From Alphaproteobacteria bacterium (GTDB lineage Bacteria > Pseudomonadota > Alphaproteobacteria > UBA828), in assembly GCA_029937205.1 (NCBI GenBank), contig JAPYQV010000087.1, positions 1-8,839 of the forward strand: a stretch of DNA of 8,839 nucleotides, read 5' to 3'. Below are positions 1 through 5,184 of this stretch, piece by piece. Under the pieces are notes generated by a model that had not been told where the DNA came from, did not search any database, and saw only the letters and a list, made by a program, of their open reading frames with translations. Each line of letters starts with the position of its first letter. Positions within the stretch are counted from its first letter, which is position 1. A program made the position numbers and the translations under genes.

Positions 1-805
1 GGCCAAGCAACCCGAAGACGATCGAGGGCACGGCGGCAAGGTTATTGATATTGACCTCGATAAAATCGATGAGGCGGTTCTTGGGCGCAAATTCCTGCAG
101 ATAGACGGCCGCGGCGACGCCGAGCGGAAAGGCCAAAACGAGGGTTATGAGCAAGGTCCAGAACGAACCGGCGAGCGCGCCGCCGATACCGGCAAGCTCA
201 GGCTCACGCGAATCGGAGCCGGTGAAAAAGCCGCCATTGAAGACGGTGCGCAGATTTCCCGCCGCCTCGAAGCTGTCTACCCAGGCGAGCTGGCGGTCGT
301 CCAGGCGACGCTCGGCTTCCGGCACATCGCGCGGCAGACTGCCCTTTGTCAGCATGTCCACATCGCTCGAAGCGGTCAGCCAGACGCGCTGCGTGGTACC
401 GATCCACTCCGGTCGGTCCAGTATCATCTCACGCAGCTCAAAGCGCGCTGCCCGGCTAAACAGGCGCGTGAGCTTGCGCCGCTCGGCCCGCTCCAAAACT
501 TTAGGGAATTTGGCAAACAGCGTTTGGCGCAACACCCTGCCATATTTCCCCTTGGCCAGTTTCTTTGCCTCCGCCGTACCGCTGGGGTCGATCATTTCCG
601 CGTCAAAGGTAATCTCAAGGGCAATTTCCGTTTTGACGAAAGCCGGATAGCCGCGTTCGATGACACTGCCGAGGAGCAGCACCAGTACACCGAGGGCGAG
701 GCCGATGGCCAGGATACCGGCCGCCTTGAGCCGGCGCTCCCGGCGGTAGCGTTTCCGCAGCTGGCGCTTGGTGCGCTCGGATGTCTGCCAGCCTTTACTG
801 TTCAT
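1..805 (-). CDS. pstA: Phosphate ABC transporter permease PstA (partial, C-terminus outside the window)
   Basis: Inner-membrane permease subunit that pairs with PstC to form the channel of the high-affinity phosphate importer. I read 268 complete codons from ATG 805 down to the window edge. The frame is open, and only the C-terminal part is missing because the window ends. Visible parts are a basic N-terminus (about residues 10-26), a first membrane segment (about 28-50) and a long, charged, presumably periplasmic region (about 51-200). This last part matches the N-terminal extension of alphaproteobacterial PstA (DUF3333 type). A second membrane segment lies at about 213-236 (SFWTLLITLVLAFPLGVAAA), and the PstA-typical stretch NNLAAVPSIVFGLLG reaches the edge. 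The start is fixed by the ATGA overlap with the pstC stop, which implies translational coupling; no strong ribosome binding site is seen. It would share the Pho-box promoter upstream of pstC. Confidence 0.93.
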   Translation of the reverse strand, partial: MNSKGWQTSERTKRQLRKRYRRERRLKAAGILAIGLALGVLVLLLGSVIERGYPAFVKTEIALEITFDAEMIDPSGTAEAKKLAKGKYGRVLRQTLFAKFPKVLERAERRKLTRLFSRAARFELREMILDRPEWIGTTQRVWLTASSDVDMLTKGSLPRDVPEAERRLDDRQLAWVDSFEAAGNLRTVFNGGFFTGSDSREPELAGIGGALAGSFWTLLITLVLAFPLGVAAAVYLQEFAPKNRLIDFIEVNINNLAAVPSIVFGLLG

Positions 806-2184
806 TCGTACTGCTCGCGGTATTTGCGCGCGATATAAAGCGCCAAAACGTTCAGCGCCAACGTGGCGAGGAAGAGCGCCAGGCCGAGGGCGAAAGCGGC
901 CAGGGTCTTGGCGCTGTCGAATTCCTGATCGCCGACCAGCAGGGTCACCATTTGCGCGGTGACGGTGGTGACGGCCTCAAGCGGGTTGGCGGTAAGCTTG
1001 GCCGCGAGCCCGGCCGCCATGACGACGATCATGGTCTCGCCGATGGCACGGCTGACGGCGAGGAGGCAGGCGGCAACAATGCCCGGCAGCGCCGCCGGCA
1101 GGATCACCTTTATCACCGTCTCCGAGCGCGTCGCGCCCATGGCCAGCGAGCCTTCGCGTAAGGAACGCGGCACGGCAACGATGGCGTCATCGCTCAACGA
1201 CGAGATAAACGGGATGATCATAATGCCCATCACAGCACCGGCGGCGAGCGCGCTCTCCGAAGCCACGTCGAGGCCGATCGTTTCGCCAAAACCACGCAGC
1301 GCCGGCGCCACCGTGAGGGCGGCGAAAAAGCCGTATACCACGGTCGGCACGCCGGCGAGAATTTCGAGGATCGGCTTGACCGTATTGCGCACCCGCGGGC
1401 TCGCGAACTCGGCCATGTAAATTGCTGAAAACAATCCGATCGGCAGGGCCACCACCATGGCGATCAGGGTGATGAGCAGGGTTCCGGTGAACAGCGGCAC
1501 GGCGCCGAACGCGCCGGAGCTGCCGACCTGGTCCTCGCGGATGGCGGTCTGCGGGCTCCATTCCAGGCCAAATAAGAATTCTCCAACAGAAACAATGGAA
1601 AAGAACCTGATCGATTCGAACAATACCGAGAGAATGATGCCGACGGTCGTCACCACGGCGACGCAAGAGGCAAGAATGAGGGCGATGCGCACCACCCGTT
1701 CCACCCGGTGGCGAGCGCGGAAGTCCGGCGCCACGTGATGCCACGACCAGGCCAGGCCGGCAACCGCAAGCGCCAGGCCGCCAACCAGCAGCGCGGCGCG
1801 CGCCGTATCGCGCATTCCGCTATAGCGCTCGGCCGCGGCAAGGGGGGCCGGGTCGGCCGCACGGCTTACCGCGTCACCGGCGGCGAGATTGCGGATATCG
1901 TTCAACAGCAGGCCCAGCATCTCGCCCGATAGCGATGCATATTCCGGCCCGAGATGGGATATCAGCAGGGCCTCGAGAATGCGCTCTTCAAACAGTAGCC
2001 AGCTCAACAGCACGATGGCGGAGGGCAGCGCGCACCAAACGGCGACGTACCAACTGTGGTAGCTCGGCATGGAATGGGGGCGAATGGATTCGCGCCCCAC
2101 GGCGCTGAGCAATTTGCGCCGCGCCAAGTAATACCCGATCGCGGCAAGCCCACCCAGGGCGATGAGAAGAATGACTAGCTGCAC
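802..2184 (-). CDS. pstC: Phosphate ABC transporter permease PstC
   Basis: Inner-membrane permease subunit of the Pst phosphate importer, 460 residues. This is longer than E. coli PstC because of an N-terminal extension, a form common in Alphaproteobacteria. Membrane segments are visible at about 1-20, 47-65, 130-148 and 167-190, followed by the conserved transport domain from about 225. That domain holds the EAA-type loop that contacts the ATPase (about 343-369, with MGATRSE and ILPAALPG) and the SRAIGET motif (378-384), which carries the Arg and Glu known to matter in PstC. The C-terminus is basic (IARKYREQYE). The start is GTG, preceded by AGAGG ten bases upstream; no better in-frame ATG exists. 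Its stop overlaps the pstA start. A Pho-box-like element lies about 100 bp upstream, so phosphate-starvation induction through PhoB is likely. No pstS precedes it, as in Caulobacter, where pstS lies elsewhere. Confidence 0.95.
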   Translation of the reverse strand: MQLVILLIALGGLAAIGYYLARRKLLSAVGRESIRPHSMPSYHSWYVAVWCALPSAIVLLSWLLFEERILEALLISHLGPEYASLSGEMLGLLLNDIRNLAAGDAVSRAADPAPLAAAERYSGMRDTARAALLVGGLALAVAGLAWSWHHVAPDFRARHRVERVVRIALILASCVAVVTTVGIILSVLFESIRFFSIVSVGEFLFGLEWSPQTAIREDQVGSSGAFGAVPLFTGTLLITLIAMVVALPIGLFSAIYMAEFASPRVRNTVKPILEILAGVPTVVYGFFAALTVAPALRGFGETIGLDVASESALAAGAVMGIMIIPFISSLSDDAIVAVPRSLREGSLAMGATRSETVIKVILPAALPGIVAACLLAVSRAIGETMIVVMAAGLAAKLTANPLEAVTTVTAQMVTLLVGDQEFDSAKTLAAFALGLALFLATLALNVLALYIARKYREQYE

Positions 2185-2285
2185 GCGCTCGCGGCCTCTG
2201 CTCCCGCCAATGAAAGGAATATTTCGGCACGCCGCCCAAAGCGACCCGGGAGCGTCACCGAACAGGCGAGAAATACACCGCCAAT

Positions 2286-2303
2286 GTTACGGTTTTATGA
2301 CAC
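2286..2303 (-). promoter_or_regulatory. Pho-box-like PhoB binding site upstream of pstC
   Basis: On the minus strand the sequence is GTGTCATAAAACCGTAAC. The consensus is two CTGTCAT direct repeats separated by four AT-rich bases. The first half matches 6 of 7 positions, the spacer is AAAA as in the E. coli pstS box, and the second half matches 4 of 7. Eight bases further downstream a weak -10 candidate, TGTATT, occupies 2272-2277, so the box would replace the -35 element, as is usual in PhoB-activated promoters. The pstC GTG is about 100 bases downstream. Position and orientation fit pstC; the second half-site is degenerate. Confidence 0.65.
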
Positions 2304-2338
2304 CTGCGAACGGGTGCTGTAGCCGCCACTGCCAGTAA

Positions 2339-2424
2339 AAAATTGTTCAAGAAGGCACAGAGAGTTCATCGGCGAACGAACCCCCTGTTTTTTGATCCAA
2401 TTTGGTCGCCTAAAGAACAATTTT
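2339..2424. repeat. Perfect 10-bp inverted repeat at the pstC-proximal end of the AT-rich insert
   Basis: AAAATTGTTC at 2339-2348 is exactly complementary to GAACAATTTT at 2415-2424, separated by 66 bases, and the pairing does not extend in either direction. It lies between the pstC promoter region and the stop of the HNH gene (2427). It could be an end structure of the insert, a loose 3' stem for the HNH transcript, or chance in AT-rich sequence. Confidence 0.35.
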
Positions 2425-2426
2425 AT

Positions 2427-2672
2427 TCAGGTATTGTCGCTTTTTTGGCGATTGGCAAGCCAGTTGAGCGCCCGAAGATTTCGACCGTGATCAGTTCCGC
2501 CCTTTGATTGCGGGTTGCGGTGGTCAATCTCCCAACCAAAGTCACCTTCAGTTCCATAGGAACCATTTCGCATTGGGTTTCCGAGTTCGTCTCGACGCCA
2601 CGTATCTGGATTTTTGTTGCGTATTTTGGCCGCGCGATCCCATGCCGCGTCTCGGCTTTTGTTACTAACCAT
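2427..2672 (-). CDS. Small stand-alone HNH-endonuclease-like protein
   Basis: An 81-residue protein whose C-terminal half carries an HNH (beta-beta-alpha-metal) motif. The line is GWEIDHRNPQSKGG (46-59), then N65-L66, then N74 and K77. D50/H51 would be the metal ligand and general base, with N65 and N74 completing the H-N-N triad. No zinc-binding CxxC pairs are present, unlike McrA-type HNH proteins. The N-terminal half is basic and contains NPDTWRRDELG and GSYG. From memory this matches a widespread family of 80-100 residue HNH proteins with a W-R-D segment, a YG and then the GWEIDH core, whose role is not established. The start is supported by AAAGGA nine bases upstream of the ATG and by a promoter candidate (2718-2746). 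It is transcribed towards pstC and is divergent from the winged-helix gene. Nuclease activity is inferred from the motif only. Confidence 0.8.
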   Translation of the reverse strand: MVSNKSRDAAWDRAAKIRNKNPDTWRRDELGNPMRNGSYGTEGDFGWEIDHRNPQSKGGTDHGRNLRALNWLANRQKSDNT

Positions 2673-2709
2673 CAGTCTTCATCCTTTCAGCCCACCCATT
2701 GCAGGCTAT

Positions 2710-2726
2710 TTGTAGTGATCATACAA
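2710..2726. promoter_or_regulatory. Dyad overlapping the HNH-gene -10 element
   Basis: Arms TTGTA (2710-2714) and TACAA (2722-2726) are inverted around GTGATCA. The dyad covers the predicted -10 hexamer of the HNH promoter (2718-2723), where a repressor would block polymerase. The arms are only 5 bp in AT-rich DNA, so this is tentative. Confidence 0.3.
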
Positions 2727-2746
2727 GATTCTAGAAACAGTTTAAA
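2718..2746 (-). promoter_or_regulatory. Candidate sigma-70 promoter of the HNH gene
   Basis: Read on the minus strand: TTTAAA (-35, 2746-2741), a 17-base spacer, and TATGAT (-10, 2723-2718, 5 of 6 consensus bases). Transcription would begin near 2711, leaving a leader of about 38 bases that contains the AAAGGA ribosome site. The surrounding sequence is AT-rich, which raises the chance of a false match. Confidence 0.45.
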
Positions 2747-2792
2747 CTCTTAAATGAATCTACCATTAAATATTTGATTAATAATCTTTTTC

Positions 2793-2821
2793 TTGATTCA
2801 TCACTTCTATGAATATTAATA
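2793..2821 (+). promoter_or_regulatory. Candidate promoter of the winged-helix gene
   Basis: TTGATT (2793-2798), a 17-base spacer and TTAATA (2816-2821) give a plausible -35/-10 pair. Transcription would start near 2828, about 40 bases before ATG 2868. The region is very AT-rich, so promoter-like matches are easy to find here. Confidence 0.35.
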
Positions 2822-2842
2822 ATAATTGTTGAAAACGTTGAT

Positions 2843-2864
2843 TATAGGCTCTTTTTCGCCTATA
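2843..2864. promoter_or_regulatory. Perfect 7-bp inverted repeat just before the winged-helix gene start
   Basis: TATAGGC (2843-2849) and GCCTATA (2858-2864) are perfectly complementary around the 8-base spacer TCTTTTTC. The second arm ends three bases before ATG 2868 and nine before ATG 2874. It could be a DNA operator bound by the adjacent winged-helix protein, or an RNA hairpin that hides the translation start. No Shine-Dalgarno sequence is seen between it and the start codons. Confidence 0.45.
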
Positions 2865-2867
2865 TTA

Positions 2868-3281
2868 ATGGCTATGGATGACTTTCTTGATTTTGTGAAG
2901 AAACGGAAAACAGCGCTACTCGAGGAATTGGCAGAGTTAGAAGCTGCAGAACGGGTATACCGTCAGAGTGGCGTCGGGAGTCAAAATCCGATGCTGCCTC
3001 TCGATATGAAAATGCCGGCAACAAAGCCGACCATAAAAGTAGCCGTCATTAAACTTCTCGAGGATACATATCCGCTCGGACTAACAGCCCTGGAAATTCT
3101 CGAACGCCTCAATCGGCGTTGGTGGCAAGGTGATCTGCAGCGAACTTCGTTGTCGCCGCAGATCACGCGCCTCAAGCATGAAGGTAAAGTTGTAAGCGAA
3201 CGAGGAACCTGGAAACTTCCAAATAAGCAGGACTTAAACGAATATTATCTGCCTAAAAACACAGTTGAAGTTGATAAATGA
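2868..3281 (+). CDS. Coiled-coil and winged-helix domain protein, function unknown
   Basis: A 137-residue protein if translation starts at ATG 2868, or 135 residues from ATG 2874; neither has a clear ribosome site. Residues about 3-35 (after MAM) form a charged, heptad-like helix, including FVKKRKTALLEELAELEAAE, and probably mediate dimerisation. After a polar linker, residues about 55-118 look like a winged helix. The order is a helix (IKVAVIKLLEDTY), the turn PLGLTALEILERLN, a recognition-helix candidate (RTSLSPQITRLKHEGK), and a wing ending GTWKLP. The pattern recalls HARE-HTH and MarR-like winged helices that bind DNA, but I cannot name a family. The C-terminal tail is polar. Its base composition is lower in GC than the pst, phoR and mutS genes. 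It is divergent from the HNH gene and convergent with the lipoprotein gene. A perfect dyad lies just upstream, so autoregulation is possible (inference). Confidence 0.75.
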   Translation: MAMDDFLDFVKKRKTALLEELAELEAAERVYRQSGVGSQNPMLPLDMKMPATKPTIKVAVIKLLEDTYPLGLTALEILERLNRRWWQGDLQRTSLSPQITRLKHEGKVVSERGTWKLPNKQDLNEYYLPKNTVEVDK

Positions 3282-3336
3282 TAGTGCTGGAGTCGTCCAA
3301 TTATTGAAGAATGTACTCCTACAGTATCGGAATCTT

Positions 3337-3501
3337 TTACTCCGAGCGAATAACAAACTCACCGTCCGCGCCGGAGAACAGGCCCGGGCCGGGCTCCATC
3401 TCATCCGCTGGGTCCTGCCATTTGCTGGTATGGAGCGGCTTGCCGCCGCACGCCGATAGGGCGAGTGAGGCGGCGACAAGCAGGATTGCGGCGAATTTCA
3501 C
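3337..3501 (-). CDS. Small lipoprotein (54 residues)
   Basis: A GTG-started frame 13 bases downstream of the porin stop, on the same strand. Residues 1-18 form a textbook lipoprotein signal: KF, a hydrophobic core (AAILLVAASLALS), and the lipobox LSAC with the modified cysteine at residue 18, followed by GGK. The predicted mature part is only 37 residues, polar and acidic, and contains PADEMEPGPGLFSG followed by ADGEFVIRSE to the TAA. With Gly at +2 it lacks the Asp that would retain it in the inner membrane in enterobacteria. The GPGLFSGxDGEFV segment looks like a conserved motif and I have an impression of it in other alphaproteobacterial small lipoproteins, but I cannot name a family. It is not the LptM type, which has a KGPL-like segment after the cysteine. 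The ribosome site is weak (CGGA), so coupling to porin translation is likely. Confidence 0.75.
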   Translation of the reverse strand: MKFAAILLVAASLALSACGGKPLHTSKWQDPADEMEPGPGLFSGADGEFVIRSE

Positions 3502-3514
3502 GTCGATTGTCCGA

Positions 3515-4798
3515 TTAAAATTTTACCAATGCGCCGAAACCGCCGATGGTGATGTCTTCGGTCTGAACGGCGGGGATATCGGCCTCGTAGACGCCGACGA
3601 TAGCAAAAAGTTCGGTACTGAGATTGGTTATCGATTGTGTCGCGGCGAGACTGTAGAAAGTGCCCTTGCGCCCCGTAGCGCCCTGATCCTCGGTTTCGGA
3701 ATAATCGATGCTGACAGCGCTGCCGCCCAAGTCCGTCACGTCAAAGTCGTGGCCGAGTTTGACGTACCAGAATTCCTCGTCGTCGCGTCCCGTGGCTTCG
3801 AGATCTTCGCTCGAATAGCTGCCGCTCAGGCTGGTGCCGAACGGTGCCTTGATCGAGGCGGAAAGGCCATAACCGGTCTTTTGGCTGGTCGGCGAGGCAT
3901 CCCAGTAGCTCGCCGCCAGGGCAATTTCGGTGCCGTCAAATTCGCGGCCGTAGCGTGCCGCGATATCCCATTCATCGCCGTCGACCCACGAGGTCGAGAG
4001 CTTGGTGCCGGAGAATGTCGGGCTGTCGTAGCGAATCCTGTCGTCGCGGCTGAGGCCGTCCTGGGTGCTGAACATATCACCCACCGTCACGCCCGACGTC
4101 GTGCCCTGGGTGCCGGAGAGGCGAAATGCCAAGGCACTGCCGAGACCGGAATAGCCCGAACTGGAGATCGCGCCGGTGCCGGACAAATCTTCTTCCACCG
4201 TGCCATCGGAGGCAGACGAACCTTGGCCCAGTGAAAGCGTGCCCAAATTTTTGTTGCTGAACCACAGCTCCAGTTTGCGCTCGGTGAAGCTGTTGCTCGC
4301 GATTGTCGCGGTGTTTTGATCAATGGTGACGTTGGCGGTCGAGTTCGATGCAAACTGCACTTCGATGTTCGATCCGGCGGTCCAATCTTCATCCATCTTG
4401 GTGGTACCGACGAAGCGCATTCGAGTGGATGCCGCGTCATTGTCAGCCTGGAACCAGCGCGCCTGATCGCCGTCGTCGGCATAGAACACCATGCGGCTGA
4501 GCTGCCCGGAAATGGCGAGTTTGGTATTGTCCTTGCCCGATGTGACGGCCGGCTTGGCGGCTTTCACGACGGCGACAGCCTGACCATTCTGATGTACGGC
4601 GTCGCGTAACTTTTGCAAATCGCGCGCCAGGCTTTCAATTTGATCCTTGAGGGCCACATTCTCTGCCTTCAAGTCTGAAATATCGTCTGCTGCCGCCGGG
4701 TTGGGCAGCAGGATCGCTGTGCTCAGTGCGGCGGCGCCGAGCAATAATCCGGCGCGGCGCATTCGAATGGAAATTTTAGCTTTCAACAGGTTCGTCAT
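3515..4798 (-). CDS. Outer-membrane porin, alphaproteobacterial type
   Basis: A 427-residue outer-membrane beta-barrel protein. The N-terminus has a basic segment and a hydrophobic signal core (GLLLGAAALSTAILL) with probable cleavage in NPAAA-DD, after residue 37. The first mature stretch, about 38-70 (DISDLKAENVALKDQIESL), is a coiled coil typical of porins with a periplasmic stalk. The rest alternates polar and aromatic or hydrophobic residues, with many Gly, Ser and Thr, and ends in a terminal phenylalanine (GALVKF), the signal for barrel insertion by BAM. The opening of the barrel (KLAISGQLSRMVFYADDGD) is typical of Rhodospirillales porins. Three starts are possible: ATG 4816, 4798 and 4762. 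I chose 4798 because GGAG lies 12 bases upstream, while 4816 has no ribosome site; 4762 would give a more compact signal peptide. Its place between phoR and pstC suggests a phosphate-related porin, but no Pho box was seen upstream and substrate specificity cannot be read from sequence. Confidence 0.87.
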   Translation of the reverse strand: MTNLLKAKISIRMRRAGLLLGAAALSTAILLPNPAAADDISDLKAENVALKDQIESLARDLQKLRDAVHQNGQAVAVVKAAKPAVTSGKDNTKLAISGQLSRMVFYADDGDQARWFQADNDAASTRMRFVGTTKMDEDWTAGSNIEVQFASNSTANVTIDQNTATIASNSFTERKLELWFSNKNLGTLSLGQGSSASDGTVEEDLSGTGAISSSGYSGLGSALAFRLSGTQGTTSGVTVGDMFSTQDGLSRDDRIRYDSPTFSGTKLSTSWVDGDEWDIAARYGREFDGTEIALAASYWDASPTSQKTGYGLSASIKAPFGTSLSGSYSSEDLEATGRDDEEFWYVKLGHDFDVTDLGGSAVSIDYSETEDQGATGRKGTFYSLAATQSITNLSTELFAIVGVYEADIPAVQTEDITIGGFGALVKF

Positions 4799-4937
4799 TT
4801 CTCGGGGTAGCTCCATTAGGTCTGTTTTTAGCCGCCGGCATCAAATGCGCCTGCGGAAATAGGGTCTATGCCTCGGATAAGGCGTGTACCGGCGCCAATT
4901 TTCAGTGCGCAAAATTCCAAATATCTAAACTCAAGTT

Positions 4938-4967
4938 GTTAAAGCCTCTTAAAGTTATGGTTATCAA
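4938..4967 (-). promoter_or_regulatory. Weak promoter candidate for the porin-lipoprotein unit
   Basis: Read on the minus strand: TTGATA (4967-4962), an 18-base spacer and TTTAAC (4943-4938). It lies about 140 bases upstream of the porin start, in the only AT-rich part of the interval. Both hexamers are imperfect and the long leader it implies makes this tentative. Confidence 0.3.
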
Positions 4968-5073
4968 ATCCCTAATTTGAATTTGCGCTTTATATCGTAA
5001 CGTTCCGATCAAAACTCTGCGTCAGATTGCCACGCAATTTATCTGTTCGTTCTGCTGGTTTAGTGCGATATGG

Positions 5074-5099
5074 CGGCGACCACCCTATGGCAATCGCCG
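5074..5099 (-). other. Minus-strand RNA hairpin downstream of phoR
   Basis: In minus-strand RNA, CGGCGAUUGCC (5099-5089) pairs with GGUGGUCGCCG (5084-5074) around the loop AUAG: 11 pairs, three of them G-U. On the plus strand the three G-U positions become mismatches, so the structure favours the transcript that carries phoR and the porin. It is not followed by a U-tract, so it is not a classic terminator. It could be an mRNA 3' stabiliser or attenuator between phoR and the porin. Confidence 0.4.
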
Positions 5100-5184
5100 G
5101 AGTGGCCGGGACGTTAATGCGAATAGTTCTTAATTGCAACGTTAATATATTGTTCCGTTACCGGCTTGTACGGCGGAACCAAGG

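Larger units (their letters stand above)
4799..5184. other. Non-coding interval between phoR and the porin gene
   Basis: No convincing gene is present on either strand. The part next to the porin (about 4915-5010) is AT-rich and holds the promoter candidate. The part next to phoR holds the 5074-5099 hairpin and two copies of ACGTTAAT (5111-5118 and 5139-5146, 28 bases apart). A GC-rich imperfect stem (CCGC/GGC paired with GCC/GCGG) at 4832-4856 lies in the presumed porin leader. I found no Pho box and no rho-independent terminator with a U-tract. Confidence 0.6.

Noticed and set aside
2826..2867. TTG start for the winged-helix protein
   Set aside because: It would place coding sequence through the promoter and dyad region. 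The coiled coil starts right after the ATGs at 2868 and 2874.
2341..3313. Imperfect direct repeat flanking the insert (2341-2355 and 3299-3313, 12 of 15 bases)
   Set aside because: The match is AT-rich and interrupted. A similarity of this level is expected by chance when comparing the two flanks, so it is not offered as an attachment-site duplication.
3311..4234. Long plus-strand open frame (307 codons) opposite the porin
   Set aside because: It is antisense to a porin with a signal peptide, beta-barrel pattern and terminal Phe. High-GC genes often leave such open antisense frames, and its sequence has no recognisable domain.
4832..4856. GC-rich stem in the porin leader as a terminator or riboswitch
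   Set aside because: The stem is imperfect, there is no U-tract in either direction, and the sequence resembles no riboswitch class I know.
2185..5184. Absence of pstS between phoR and pstC as evidence of gene loss
   Set aside because: In Caulobacter and some other Alphaproteobacteria pstS is encoded away from pstCAB, so its absence here is not unusual.
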